From the NCBI GenBank assembly GCA_013823945.1, contig PNMZ01000004.1, positions 62,001 to 126,000 on the forward strand: a stretch of 64,000 nt of DNA. The letters run 5' to 3'. Source of the stretch: a bacterium (GTDB taxonomy: Bacteria; Armatimonadota; Fimbriimonadia; Fimbriimonadales; Fimbriimonadaceae). A program made the position numbers and the translations under genes. Below, one piece after another: positions 37,036 to 45,645 of this stretch (within the stretch, counting starts at the first letter, position 1; the number at the start of each line of letters is the position of its first letter). The notes below the pieces were generated by a model, which was not told where the DNA came from, made no database searches, and worked only from the letters and a program-made list of their open reading frames with translations.

Positions 37036-37057
37036 AGCCTCTTCTTCGGAAGGGGCT
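37036..37057 (+). terminator. Terminator after the first PEP-CTERM gene
   Basis: AGCCTCTTC-TTCG-GAAGGGGCT followed by TTTG. It nearly duplicates the rRNA terminator at 36025-36051. Confidence 0.75.
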
Positions 37058-37121
37058 TTGTCATTTAACCACTTAAAAGCTCGCATATTTGCTGGTCATT
37101 GCCCTTGTAAGGCAATGTCTC

Positions 37122-37150
37122 TTGAAATTTTCAGTGGCAACTCGTATAAT
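37122..37150 (+). promoter_or_regulatory. Promoter of second PEP-CTERM gene
   Basis: TTGAAA (37122-37127), 17-nt spacer, TATAAT (37145-37150). Confidence 0.88.
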
Positions 37151-37156
37151 TATCGT

Positions 37157-37172
37157 GTGGTCATTGGATCAC
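37157..37172 (+). promoter_or_regulatory. Palindrome at the transcription start (copy 2)
   Basis: GTGGTCATTGGATCAC, 14 of 16 bases shared with the element at 36145-36160 and placed identically relative to the -10 box. Confidence 0.5.
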
Positions 37173-37194
37173 GTTTGGAGAAGGAGAATTGAAT

Positions 37195-37965
37195 ATGAAC
37201 AGACTTTTGGCACTTTTGTGCCTTTCTGCATTGGCATTGCCGAGCTTTGCCGCGATTGTGGCCCAAGATAACGCGGCAGACGCGGTTTACAACGATGGCT
37301 GGCAAACCGGCGATAATGGTGGATTTGGCTTTAACGCTTGGAATCTAACTGCATCGACAGCGAACGCTAGTAACGCTGGTCGGTTTATTGGGTCGAGCCT
37401 TGGTAACGCGGGTGGCGAAGGTCCGCAAAACATTGATACGAGCGGTGAGGCATGGGGGCTATACGCAAACAGTGCAAATTCATCGACGGCGATTCGAACC
37501 TTTAGCGTACCGGTCGAGGTTGGGAACGTTTATTCGTTTAACTTGGACAACGGATGGATTGACAACGGTGGGGCAATTACGGCTGGCTTCTATACGACGG
37601 CCAACGTCTCGGTTGGAGCGGTTGACTTTATTGGCGGCAACCCCAACTACTTCATCAAAGATGGAGCAACGAACGTGAACTCCGGCGTCGGGTTTACGGG
37701 CAAGGGCTTGACTTACACAATGACTGTGACCTCAGCCACAACTTATGCGGCGACGTTGACCCGGCTGGATGGCGGGGGAACGTTCACTCATAACGGAACT
37801 TTTTCGGGCGTGATCGACAAGTTCCAAGTGTTCAACACGAATGCAGGTGGCGGAGGAGAGCGGAACTTGTACGTGAACTCGCTAGCGATTGATGCGGTGC
37901 CTGAGCCAGCGACAATGCTTGTCTTGGGACTGAGTGCGGCTCTGGCGGCTCGTCGGCGAAAGTGA
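37195..37965 (+). CDS. PEP-CTERM sorted exported protein (paralogue)
   Basis: 256 aa, same plan as the preceding gene: signal peptide MNRLLALLCLSALALPSFAA, then IVAQDNAADAVYNDGWQTGD, a beta-rich Asn/Gly/Thr body, and C-terminal VPEPATMLVLGLSAALAARR. The upstream AGGAG and ATG context (37182-37197) are copied almost exactly from the first gene, so the pair arose by tandem duplication including regulatory DNA, after which the bodies diverged. Expected to be exported and processed by an exosortase encoded elsewhere. Confidence 0.88.
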   Translation: MNRLLALLCLSALALPSFAAIVAQDNAADAVYNDGWQTGDNGGFGFNAWNLTASTANASNAGRFIGSSLGNAGGEGPQNIDTSGEAWGLYANSANSSTAIRTFSVPVEVGNVYSFNLDNGWIDNGGAITAGFYTTANVSVGAVDFIGGNPNYFIKDGATNVNSGVGFTGKGLTYTMTVTSATTYAATLTRLDGGGTFTHNGTFSGVIDKFQVFNTNAGGGGERNLYVNSLAIDAVPEPATMLVLGLSAALAARRRK

Positions 37966-37975
37966 ACAATTGAAC

Positions 37976-37999
37976 GAGTGGAGCCTTATGGCTCCACTC
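37976..37999. terminator. Bidirectional hairpin
   Basis: GAGTGGAGCC-TTAT-GGCTCCACTC, a 10-bp perfect stem between convergent genes. The TAA of the BON lipoprotein lies in the loop. Confidence 0.75.
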
Positions 38000-38318
38000 T
38001 GATTTTGTCAATGAGTTTATCTACGCCTTTTGTGTTTTTGGCGAGTTCAAGAACAGTTGCCTTTTCTTTTTTCGACTTCACATGACCGTCGATTGTGACG
38101 GTTGCTCCTTCGGCAGTCACTCTGAGTCCAGTTATATCCACATCTTTGCGGAGGCCAAGGACGGTGTTGACGGCAACAACTGGGCCAGCATTACGGGCGG
38201 ATCGGGCGGCGGTCTCAACGAGTTTTCCGGTGTCTTGACCGATGTCTTTGGCATCTTGGTCGTTGCATCCGGTGAGGATGAACGCGGCAATGAGAAAAAG
38301 GAGGAAAATTTGCTTCAC
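37986..38318 (-). CDS. BON-domain lipoprotein
   Basis: 110 aa from a GTG start. Lipoprotein signal MKQIFLLFLIAAFILTGCN (lipobox LTGC, Cys18). The C-terminal half is one BON domain: VDITGLRVTAEGATVTIDGH, VKSKKEKATVLELAKNTKGV and DKLIDKIRVEP. Such proteins (OsmY/DolP-like) bind phospholipids at the outer membrane. Asp after the Cys is absent (Asn is present), so outer-membrane sorting is plausible. Confidence 0.85.
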   Translation of the reverse strand: MKQIFLLFLIAAFILTGCNDQDAKDIGQDTGKLVETAARSARNAGPVVAVNTVLGLRKDVDITGLRVTAEGATVTIDGHVKSKKEKATVLELAKNTKGVDKLIDKIRVEP

Positions 38319-38394
38319 ATTGATTAGGACGGCGTATAAAGGGATTGGGTTGTGGGGGGGGCTCGTGTTTTACGCCGAGCCCTTTTTGAATCAT

Positions 38395-39282
38395 TTAGTC
38401 TGTCCAGCGGGTAAGCGGGAGGACGCCGTTACTCAATACCAAATCAACGAACTGCTTGCATCCCATATCTGGGAGTGGCAATCCAAGTTGACTTGGACGA
38501 ACGATTCCACTTTCTTGTGCGCAGAACATCTTGCTGGTTTCGCTGACGTTAGCCGGAACAAGGACGTAGTTGTTGCCAGGGATCGGTTGGCCGAGGGGCG
38601 CTGTGAAACCTTGCATTTTCCGGTTTTTGGCATGGCTATCCATGTAGTTGAAGTTGAAGGTTCCACCGTGCCTGAGTCCGCTGTTGCGGCGGGGTCCGGT
38701 GTAGGTTGTTGTCATGGAAGAAATTGCGCTCATTGTATATCGGCGTGTGTTGTATGTATCGCCGAATGCAGCCAAGGCGGCGACATCTTCAACTGAGGTT
38801 GCGCTGATGCCCTTCAGGACGGCTCCGCCGGTGCCATTGTCTTCGCGGGGGCCAACGAGGGCGCCTCCGGCCCAGATTCCGAATCCCCAGTTGTAGCCGT
38901 ATCCGATGCAGCGGAATCGATCTTTTTCTGCTGGTCGGAAGAAATCGGATGGGGTTGCCCAGTTATCGCAGTCTGGCCGGGTTTCTGTACGGACAGGGGA
39001 GAAGAATACATCCATGTTCTTGATGTAGGCCTGGAGCGTTTGGTAGATATCGACGGAAGGGCCGCCGGTTCCGATGGTTGTCCAGGTAGATGGGGTGACA
39101 TCATCATAGTCGGTCATGTAGATATTCATGGCGATTCCAATTTGCTTGGCGTTACTGAGGGATTGAGTTTTCTTAGCAGCCTCTTTGGCTTGGGCAAAAA
39201 CGGGGAACAAGATAGCGGCAAGAATTGCGATGATAGCGATGACAACGAGTAGCTCGATGAGGGTAAAGGCGCGTGCTTTCAT
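38395..39282 (-). CDS. Prepilin-type secreted protein (DUF1559/H-X9-DG-like)
   Basis: 295 aa. MKARA, then [20 protein letters not shown] (residues 6-25), [20 protein letters not shown] and [20 protein letters not shown]. The C-terminal part has the family's [20 protein letters not shown] segment, with MDSHAK in place of the ADGHAK seen in the copy at 2774-3535. Expected to be processed by prepilin peptidase and held in the membrane or a pseudopilus. Single gene; role unknown. Confidence 0.85.
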   Translation of the reverse strand: MKARAFTLIELLVVIAIIAILAAILFPVFAQAKEAAKKTQSLSNAKQIGIAMNIYMTDYDDVTPSTWTTIGTGGPSVDIYQTLQAYIKNMDVFFSPVRTETRPDCDNWATPSDFFRPAEKDRFRCIGYGYNWGFGIWAGGALVGPREDNGTGGAVLKGISATSVEDVAALAAFGDTYNTRRYTMSAISSMTTTYTGPRRNSGLRHGGTFNFNYMDSHAKNRKMQGFTAPLGQPIPGNNYVLVPANVSETSKMFCAQESGIVRPSQLGLPLPDMGCKQFVDLVLSNGVLPLTRWTD

Positions 39283-39371
39283 ATAGATAAGCTAACTCAG
39301 GTTTGTTAACCATGGTTTAAGTGGTGCCAGGATTAGCGCAATCCTCTGTGATCAAGTATCATTGGAGGTTC

Positions 39372-41039
39372 GTGAGTGACCAAAGAGAAGTAATTTACGA
39401 CCCGCTTATTGAGTTGATGAAGCGGTTTGAAGACGTGAAGGCGGTGGACACATCGGTTGATCCGTTTGCAGGGCTGGCGGTTGAGGATCAACTCAAAAAG
39501 CATATTGTTGATGGGATTAAGAAGAGTTTGGAGTCCCACCTGGATGCGGCATTGAAGCATTATGAGCCGCTTTCGATAATCAATGACATCTTGCTCGACG
39601 GGATGAAAACGGTTGGCGAGCTGTTTGGGGCAGGGAAGATGCAGTTGCCGTTTGTGTTGCAGTCAGCGGAGGTGATGAAGGCGGCGGTTCGGCATTTGGA
39701 GCCGCTGATGGAGCGGGTCGAGGGTTCCGAAAAGGGGTCGATTTTGCTGGCGACAGTTGCAGGAGATGTCCATGATATTGGGAAAAACCTGGTCGATATT
39801 ATTTTGAGCAACAATGGTTATCGGGTGGTGAACATTGGCATCAAGCAACCAATCAATAACATTTTGTCTGAGGCAGAGGCGAATAAGTGTCAGGTAATTG
39901 GGTTAAGCGGTCTTTTGGTCAAATCAACGCTTGTTATGAAGAATAACTTGGTCGAGATGAATGAGCGTGGGCTGAGTCATTTTCCGGTGATCTTAGGGGG
40001 GGCTGCTTTGACCCGGGGGTATGTGGAGGAGGACTTGCGGAGTATCTATCAAGGCCGGGTTTTCTATGCTCAGGATGCCTTTGAAGGGTTGCGACTGATG
40101 GGTGAATTATGTGGGGAAGATGCATCGGCTCCCGTCGAAGCCCCGGTGAAAGAAGCGGCGCGGGTGAGTAGTCATCGGTTGCCTGATCGTGATCCGGATT
40201 TGTATATCTTTGATGGGGTCAAAAGTGAAGTTGAGCCAGTAGAACTTGTACCAGATATTCCGTTTTATGGAGTGCGCAAGCGAGAGAAGTTTGACATATT
40301 TGAATTGTATAAGTTCATCAATCCGGTGGCGCTTTGGCGGGGTCAGTGGCAGTATAAGAAACCTGATGATATGAATAATCCAGAGTTTAATTCTTGGTTA
40401 GAAGAAAATGTTCGTCCGGTTTTTGAAAGGAAGTGTCGAGAACTCGCCAATGTCTTAAAGCCGGCAGTGAAATGGGGATATTTTTGGGCGCAGAGCGAAG
40501 GGAATGATTTGATCATTTTTGATGAGGATCAGAAATCGGAACGGTGTCGATTCAATTTTCCGAGACAGCGGGATGGGAAGCGGCTTTGCTTGTCGGACTT
40601 CTTTTGCTCGACGGATTCGGGTGTGATGGATGTTGTCGGTTTTTCGATTGTTACGGTTGGGGGAGCGGTGAGCGAGCATGAGCGAAAACAGTTTGCCGAT
40701 GGCGATTTTCAGGAGTACCTTTACACACACGGTATGGGGGTTGAGACGGCGGAAGCTTTGGCGGAATATTGGCACAAGCAGATGCGGCATGAATTAGGGA
40801 TCGGTGGGGCTGATCCATCGGAGATGAAGGGGTTGTTTGGAGCGAAGTATCAGGGTAGCCGGTATTCGTTTGGCTATCCGGCATGCCCGAACCTTGAGGA
40901 TCAGGTTCAGCTGATGGAGCTGCTGCAACCCGCAGACATTGGGATTGTTCTGAGTGAAGAATTCATGTTGGAGCCCGAGCAGTCAACAAGCGCGATTGTC
41001 GTGCATCATCCGGCGGCGAAGTATTTCAATATAAGATAA
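39372..41039 (+). CDS. metH: Methionine synthase C-terminal half: B12-binding and AdoMet-activation modules
   Basis: 555 aa from GTG 39372. The N-terminal cap helices (about 30-110; HYEPLSIINDILLDGMKTVG, MQLPFVLQSAEVMK) lead into the cobalamin domain with DVHDIGKN (His134 would be the lower axial ligand) and GLSGLLVKSTLVM, GGAALTRGYVEEDL. The rest is the reactivation domain: LWRGQWQY, YSFGYPACPNLEDQ and VLSEEFMLEPEQSTSAIVVH. The homocysteine and folate barrels of MetH are absent, so they must be a separate gene. GGAGG is only 3 nt before this GTG; the frame extends to GTG 39321. No B12 riboswitch fits in the 89 bases upstream. Confidence 0.9.
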   Translation: MSDQREVIYDPLIELMKRFEDVKAVDTSVDPFAGLAVEDQLKKHIVDGIKKSLESHLDAALKHYEPLSIINDILLDGMKTVGELFGAGKMQLPFVLQSAEVMKAAVRHLEPLMERVEGSEKGSILLATVAGDVHDIGKNLVDIILSNNGYRVVNIGIKQPINNILSEAEANKCQVIGLSGLLVKSTLVMKNNLVEMNERGLSHFPVILGGAALTRGYVEEDLRSIYQGRVFYAQDAFEGLRLMGELCGEDASAPVEAPVKEAARVSSHRLPDRDPDLYIFDGVKSEVEPVELVPDIPFYGVRKREKFDIFELYKFINPVALWRGQWQYKKPDDMNNPEFNSWLEENVRPVFERKCRELANVLKPAVKWGYFWAQSEGNDLIIFDEDQKSERCRFNFPRQRDGKRLCLSDFFCSTDSGVMDVVGFSIVTVGGAVSEHERKQFADGDFQEYLYTHGMGVETAEALAEYWHKQMRHELGIGGADPSEMKGLFGAKYQGSRYSFGYPACPNLEDQVQLMELLQPADIGIVLSEEFMLEPEQSTSAIVVHHPAAKYFNIR

Positions 41040-41065
41040 CAACTCAACTGACCCACCCCCTCCAA

Positions 41066-41101
41066 CCTCCCCCTCCCTAAAGGAATTTAGGGAGGGGGAG
41101 G
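41066..41101. terminator. Bidirectional terminator between metH and gcvPB
   Basis: CCTCCCCCTCCCTAAA-GGAA-TTTAGGGAGGGGGAGG: a 16-bp perfect stem with a 4-nt loop between convergent genes. Confidence 0.85.
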
Positions 41102-41116
41102 CTTCAACGAATAATT

Positions 41117-42607
41117 TCAGACTGATTCTGTGATGGTGGATGGATGCCAGCGGACGTCAAGATTCTTGACCGCCTTGGCTTCGTCGAGTCGCCCAACAAC
41201 TTGAGTTGAGGGGGCTTCGTGGAGAATGTCGGGATTGGTTTCCGCTTCGTGGCAGATCTTGATGAGAGCGTCGCAGAAGTCATCCAAGGTTTGTTTGGAT
41301 TCGGTTTCGGTTGGCTCGATCATCAGACACTCGGGCACGATGAGAGGGAAGTAGTTGGTGGGCGGGTGGAAGCCGTAGTCGATCAAACGCTTGCTGATAT
41401 CGAGGGCTCGAACACCGTTTTGCTTATATTTTTTAGCGGTGAGGACGCATTCGTGCATGCACGGTCGGTCGTGGGCGGGGGGGAGAACTTCCTTGAGTCG
41501 GGCCCGGACATAATTGGCGTTGAGGACGCTGTAGCGGCTGATGTCGCTCATTCGCTCCTTGCCGTAGGCGAGTAGGTAAGTGAGGGCACGGACAGCCATC
41601 AGGAACTGACCATAGAAACTACTGACTCGCCCGATGGATTGGGGACGATTGTGATCAAGTGTTGCTTTGCCATTGACGCGGATAAGGGCAGGAGATGGAG
41701 TGAAGGGTTCCAAGTGCTTTTGGAGACCAATTGCGCCACATCCGGGGCCGCCACCACCGTGGGGAGTCGAGAAGGTTTTGTGGAGGTTGAGGTGCATGCA
41801 GTCGAAACCGTGGTCACCGGGTCGAGTGGTGCCGACCATGGCGTTCATATTTGCGCCGTCGCAGAAAACTTGACCGCCGACAGCATGTACCATTTGGCAG
41901 ATTTTGCTGATATTGCGTTCAAACAGGGCGAGAGTGCTCGGGTTGGTGACCATGAAGGCAGCAACGGTGTCATCGAGAGCTGCAGCGAGAGCTTCCATGT
42001 CGCAGTCGCCGTCAGGGCCGGTGGGGATGGTTTTGACATCGTAACCGCAGCGGGCAGCGGAAGCGGGGTTTGTGCCGTGGGCGCTATCGGGCACGAGGAC
42101 GATTCGGCGTTTATCACCTTCTCCTCGCGAATCATGGTACGCCTTAATGAGCATAAGGCAGGTCATTTCACCGTGAGCACCGGCGACGGGTTGCATGGCG
42201 ATTTCATCGAAACCGGTGACTTCCTTGAGGATGTCGTAGACCGATGCCAGAACTTCTAAAGCACCAGGAACCGTGTAATCCGGTTGCATGGGGTGGATGT
42301 TACGAAATCCGGTAAAGCTGGCGGTGGTCTCGTTGATCCGAGGGTTGTACTTCATGGTGCAACTGCCCAGAGGATAGAAGCCGGTTTCGATTCCGTAATT
42401 TATATGACTGAGGTTGACGAAGTGCCGCATCACTTCCAGCTCGCTGACTTCAGGGAAGTGGAACGTTTCGCGGGTATTCCCGATTGCCTCGTTGACATTG
42501 ACTTTGGGAGTGTCGGCTTGAGGCAGATTGACACCGATTCGACCGGATTGGCTCTTTTCAAAGATCAAGGTCGGGATTCGGACGGATTTTGTTCTCAGGT
42601 TTGGCAT
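41117..42607 (-). CDS. gcvPB: Glycine dehydrogenase (decarboxylating) subunit 2
   Basis: 496 aa, PLP-containing half of the split P-protein of the glycine cleavage system. NYGIETGFYPLGSCTMKYNP, MQPVAGAHGEMTCLMLIKAY, VPDSAHGTNPASAARCGYDV, and the PLP lysine in MHLNLHKTFSTPHGGGGPGC are all present. Start ATG 42607 is 1 nt after the gcvPA stop, which indicates translational coupling. The frame is open upstream to 42685 but overlaps gcvPA. H-, T- and L-proteins are not in the window. Confidence 0.96.
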   Translation of the reverse strand: MPNLRTKSVRIPTLIFEKSQSGRIGVNLPQADTPKVNVNEAIGNTRETFHFPEVSELEVMRHFVNLSHINYGIETGFYPLGSCTMKYNPRINETTASFTGFRNIHPMQPDYTVPGALEVLASVYDILKEVTGFDEIAMQPVAGAHGEMTCLMLIKAYHDSRGEGDKRRIVLVPDSAHGTNPASAARCGYDVKTIPTGPDGDCDMEALAAALDDTVAAFMVTNPSTLALFERNISKICQMVHAVGGQVFCDGANMNAMVGTTRPGDHGFDCMHLNLHKTFSTPHGGGGPGCGAIGLQKHLEPFTPSPALIRVNGKATLDHNRPQSIGRVSSFYGQFLMAVRALTYLLAYGKERMSDISRYSVLNANYVRARLKEVLPPAHDRPCMHECVLTAKKYKQNGVRALDISKRLIDYGFHPPTNYFPLIVPECLMIEPTETESKQTLDDFCDALIKICHEAETNPDILHEAPSTQVVGRLDEAKAVKNLDVRWHPSTITESV

Positions 42608-42608
42608 T

Positions 42609-43943
42609 TTAGTTGGACAGCTCCGCGCGGAGTTTGTTGGCAAAGTCGTCAATTTGAGCTTTGGTTCGGATTTCGGTGACAGCAACGAGGAGGCAGTTCT
42701 CTAACGTTGGATCGTAATCGCCGAGGGGTAATCCGGCAAGTATTCCGCGTTGGAGGAGGCCGTCTCGGACGGAGGTTGCGGATTTGGGAAGTTCGAGAAC
42801 GAATTCACCGAATACCTTGCCGGGGAACCTGAGTTTGGCACCGGTTTGAGTGAGCTGCTCAATTGCGTATTGGGTGTTGCGCACTGTTGAATGGGCAACC
42901 TGCTCCATTCCGTTTTTGCCGAGGGCGGACATGTAGACTGTACTGGCGAGGGCCATGAGGGCCTCGTTGGTGCATATATTTGAAGTAGCTTTTTCGCGCC
43001 GGATATCTTGCTCACGAGTACGGAGGGTCATTGTGTATCCAGATCGGTCTTGGGCGTCCGTTGTGCGACCAACGATACGACCGGGGATGAGTCGGACGAA
43101 TTCTTGTTTGCAAGCAAAGAGGCCAAGAAGAGGGCCCCCGAATCCCATAGGGATGCCAAGAGGTTGACCTTCTCCTACGACGATGTCGGCCCCAAATTCT
43201 CCGGGCGGAGGAAGGATCGCGCAAGCGGTTGGGTCGGCGACGACGATGAGGAGGGCACCGACTCGATCAGCAGCCCGTCGAGCTTCGGCAAGGTCTTCGA
43301 TGATGCCGTAGAAGTTGGGATATTGCACAATCAGACAAGCATGTTCTTCTGTGAGCTTGCTGTAGTCTTGAGTGGCACCGTTGGAATCGGGGAGGTCGTC
43401 TACGGTAATGTCCATTGACCAGGTGTAAGTGCCAAGTACTTTGCGATAGTGGGGGTGAATGGCCCGGGAGGCGGCGACTTTTGTTCGCTTTTTGATTCCA
43501 GTTGCCATGATGGCGGCTTCGGCCATTGAAGTTGCGCCGTCGTACATGGACGCATTGGCGAGATCCATGCCGTAGAGTTCGGCGATCATGGATTGGAATT
43601 CATAGATGGTTTGGAGATAGCCTTGTGAGGCTTCGGGTTGGTAAGGAGTATACGCCGTGAGATATTCGCCTCGCGAGATGACGGCTCCGACCGTGGCAGG
43701 TATGAATTTGTCATAGATTCCGGCGCCGAGGAAGCAGGTGACACGGGTGAGGTCGGTATTTTGCTCGCTGAGAGCTTGGAGACGGCCAAGGAGGGCGTGT
43801 TCGTCCAGCCGTGACGGAATGTTGAGCTGCTCTTTTAGTTTCAGTTCTTCGGGAATATCAACGAAGAGGTCGTCAATGGATTTGACGCCGATAGTGGCAA
43901 GCATGTCGGCTACATCTTTTTCGGTATGAGGAACGTACGGCAT
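42609..43943 (-). CDS. gcvPA: Glycine dehydrogenase (decarboxylating) subunit 1
   Basis: 444 aa. MPYVPHTEKDVADMLATIGV, FLGAGIYDKFIPATVGAVIS, FLTAYTPYQPEASQG-type segment (YLTAYTPYQPEASQGYLQTI), ELYGMDLANASMYDGATSMA, EAAIMA and the late VRLIPGRIVGRTTDAQDRSG are the family landmarks. Together with GcvPB it decarboxylates glycine and passes the aminomethyl group to the H-protein. No glycine riboswitch is visible upstream (43944-44037 is short and plain). Confidence 0.96.
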   Translation of the reverse strand: MPYVPHTEKDVADMLATIGVKSIDDLFVDIPEELKLKEQLNIPSRLDEHALLGRLQALSEQNTDLTRVTCFLGAGIYDKFIPATVGAVISRGEYLTAYTPYQPEASQGYLQTIYEFQSMIAELYGMDLANASMYDGATSMAEAAIMATGIKKRTKVAASRAIHPHYRKVLGTYTWSMDITVDDLPDSNGATQDYSKLTEEHACLIVQYPNFYGIIEDLAEARRAADRVGALLIVVADPTACAILPPPGEFGADIVVGEGQPLGIPMGFGGPLLGLFACKQEFVRLIPGRIVGRTTDAQDRSGYTMTLRTREQDIRREKATSNICTNEALMALASTVYMSALGKNGMEQVAHSTVRNTQYAIEQLTQTGAKLRFPGKVFGEFVLELPKSATSVRDGLLQRGILAGLPLGDYDPTLENCLLVAVTEIRTKAQIDDFANKLRAELSN

Positions 43944-44037
43944 TGGGGGCTTAGCTCAATGATAACAAACGAGACGGTGGGGCCTGGTGACTCGGAGAAT
44001 AGGCAGTTTTTTGGACGGAATTGTGGATAATGGAGGA

Positions 44038-44466
44038 ATGAATAAGGCTGTGGCTTTCGGGATTGTTGCTTTGGGGTTGATGGCAGTGGGGTGTGCGCCT
44101 AAGCCAAGCTTGGTGGGGAAATGGACAGGAGATATGACCGTGCAGGGGCAGACGCTATCTGGAAATTTTGAGTTCACGTCCGATGGCAAGCTCAAGATGA
44201 ACTTTAGTCAAGGGGGCATCGGGATTGCGGTGAACTCGGGATACAAATTGGAGGGGGATAAATTGACCACGACATTTGAGAGTGCGGAGCCAGTCGGGGA
44301 GGTTCCGGCAATGGTGAAAGCGATGCTTGATCAGGCGATGAAGCAGATGGATCAGCAGAAGGGAAAGCCCGAAGTTTCGACGGTCGTGTTTAAGGATGCG
44401 GATACAATTGAAATGACGGGATCGAATGGTCAGAAAATGAGTTGGACTCGGGTCAAGGCGGAATAG
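44038..44466 (+). CDS. Lipoprotein with lipocalin-like beta domain
   Basis: 142 aa; ATG 44038 is preceded by GGAGG. Lipoprotein signal MNKAVAFGIVALGLMAVGCA with lipobox AVGC. The mature part is beta-rich: LVGKWTGDMTVQGQTLSGNF, EFTSDGKLKMNFS, GYKLEGDKLTTTFE, VVFKDADTIEMTGSNGQKMS, ending W-T-R-V; this resembles the small lipocalin-like domain of DUF4923/DUF5004-type lipoproteins (inference). Ligand unknown. Confidence 0.78.
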   Translation: MNKAVAFGIVALGLMAVGCAPKPSLVGKWTGDMTVQGQTLSGNFEFTSDGKLKMNFSQGGIGIAVNSGYKLEGDKLTTTFESAEPVGEVPAMVKAMLDQAMKQMDQQKGKPEVSTVVFKDADTIEMTGSNGQKMSWTRVKAE

Positions 44467-44503
44467 GCCCGGAATCAGGTTTGGGTAAGATTTTGGGGCG
44501 CGT

Positions 44504-44579
44504 GCGCTCGTAGCTCAGCGGATAGAGCACCAGCTTGCGGAGCTGGGGGTCGGAGGTTCGAATCCTCTCGAGCGCGCCA
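44504..44579 (+). tRNA. tRNA-Arg (anticodon GCG)
   Basis: 76 nt with encoded CCA. Acceptor GCGCTCG/CGAGCGC, D arm GCTCAGCGGATAGAGC, anticodon arm CCAGC-TTGCGGA-GCTGG (anticodon GCG, reads CGC), T arm GGAGGTTCGAATCCTCT. Most bacteria read CGN boxes with an ACG tRNA, so GCG is noteworthy. The 3' half is the left copy of a 58-bp direct repeat that bounds the islet at 44535-47201. Confidence 0.95.
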
Positions 44580-44592
44580 TTATTTGACCATT
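44535..44592 (+). repeat. Left 58-bp attachment-type repeat (within tRNA-Arg)
   Basis: Identical base for base to 47144-47201; begins TTGCGGAGCTGGGGGTC in the tRNA anticodon loop and ends TTATTTGACCATT, 13 nt past the tRNA. Confidence 0.93.
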
Positions 44593-44694
44593 TCTGTTTG
44601 AGAGCTGTCGCATAATGTAATTTGTTGGTCACTCAGCTTGCCTAGATGTGGGTTACCTATTGTCCTGAGAGGCACGTTTAAACGGTGCTGAGGC

Positions 44695-45645
44695 TTGCAC
44701 TTCGTTGGAAACACAACCATCACCTATGATCCACAAGGGAGCCTGGTTGCAAGGATCGGAGGATCACATGGACTAGATACTGTTCCTGATGACGAACTCC
44801 ACGACCAATCCCGGCTCTATGATGGCTACGGAAAAGAACTCTGGACAACCTACGACAAAAACTCCTACTTCCCATTCAGATACAAAGGACAAGCCGGATA
44901 CATCAACGACTACGAAACAGGACTGGTCTACTGCTGGAACCGGTACTATGATCCCACTATCGGACGCTGGATCTCAAGAGACCCCATCGGACTCAGTGGG
45001 GGAATCAACACATATGCCTACTGTGAAGGCAATCCCATCATGTATGTGGATCCCACTGGGTGGCGACCAGTAACAGCTGAAGATATTGGTAGACTTTCTG
45101 CTTTCCGTCAATATGGAATTGCAAACGGCTACTCTTTGCAATTTATGCTAGACATTGAAAATGATTTGTATGCGGAGATCGATCAAGTTTCACTTGAAAC
45201 AGGTGATCCTGCAAGACTTAAAGCAATATGGTGGGCCATTGATCGAATTGGTGATACAAAATACAGCTACAAAAGCGACATCGGTGAAGACGGTTTCGCC
45301 TCAAACACAAACAAGTGTAATAAGTTCGTTTACGACGCATATGAAAAATGTGCGTATACAACTATGCCTAGACGAAAACGAACTGTGGGAGGAACGGGGC
45401 CATATGGTGCTAATTATTGGGCAGATAGCCGAAATAGACTCCATCAGTTTGCATCTACCCGAAGTCCGCTACCCGGGGACATTGTTGCATTCCGCAGCCT
45501 AAGTGGACATGGACATCTCACCCTAAAAGTCAGCCGGGGCTTGCTCATTTACGCCGGCGGTGAAGGAGTTAAAATAGGTTTATTCAGCGATAATTTGAGG
45601 AACAAAAACGATTGGGTCGGAAGGAGTTACCGTGGTTTACCGTAA
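44695..45645 (+). CDS. Truncated Rhs protein with NlpC/P60-like toxin C-terminus
   Basis: 316 aa as opened here; the frame is closed by a TGA at 44689-44691, so the long N-terminal YD-repeat shell is missing. Residues about 60-121 are the Rhs-associated core: FPFRYKGQAGYINDYETGLV, YYDPTIGRWISRDPIGLSGG, NTYAYCEGNPIMYVDPTG. After the DPTG junction comes a variable domain (about 122-316) with NKCNKFVYDAYEKC (Cys208 as nucleophile), LPGDIVAFRSLSGHGHLTLK (His272/274) and IYAGGEGVKIG, the pattern of an NlpC/P60 or CHAP amidase. Such tails cut peptidoglycan. The start (TTG 44695) may be artificial; it could be an orphan C-terminal cassette. The next gene overlaps by 14 nt. Confidence 0.85.
   Translation: MHFVGNTTITYDPQGSLVARIGGSHGLDTVPDDELHDQSRLYDGYGKELWTTYDKNSYFPFRYKGQAGYINDYETGLVYCWNRYYDPTIGRWISRDPIGLSGGINTYAYCEGNPIMYVDPTGWRPVTAEDIGRLSAFRQYGIANGYSLQFMLDIENDLYAEIDQVSLETGDPARLKAIWWAIDRIGDTKYSYKSDIGEDGFASNTNKCNKFVYDAYEKCAYTTMPRRKRTVGGTGPYGANYWADSRNRLHQFASTRSPLPGDIVAFRSLSGHGHLTLKVSRGLLIYAGGEGVKIGLFSDNLRNKNDWVGRSYRGLP
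44912..44998 (+). repeat. Rhs core repeat, copy 1
   Basis: 87 bases matching 46164-46250 with four differences. It encodes ETGLVYCWNRYYDPTIGRWI and continues to DPIGLS. Confidence 0.9.

Noticed and set aside
37071-37122. GGTCATTGCCCTTGTAAGGCAATG as a regulatory hairpin
   Set aside because: TTGCC/GGCAA arms are short and have no counterpart before the paralogous gene; may be chance.
39283-39371. Possible cobalamin riboswitch before the metH C-terminal gene
   Set aside because: Fewer than 90 bases are available and no B12-box sequence is present.
43944-44037. Possible glycine riboswitch for gcvPA-gcvPB
   Set aside because: The region upstream of gcvPA is short and lacks the aptamer core.
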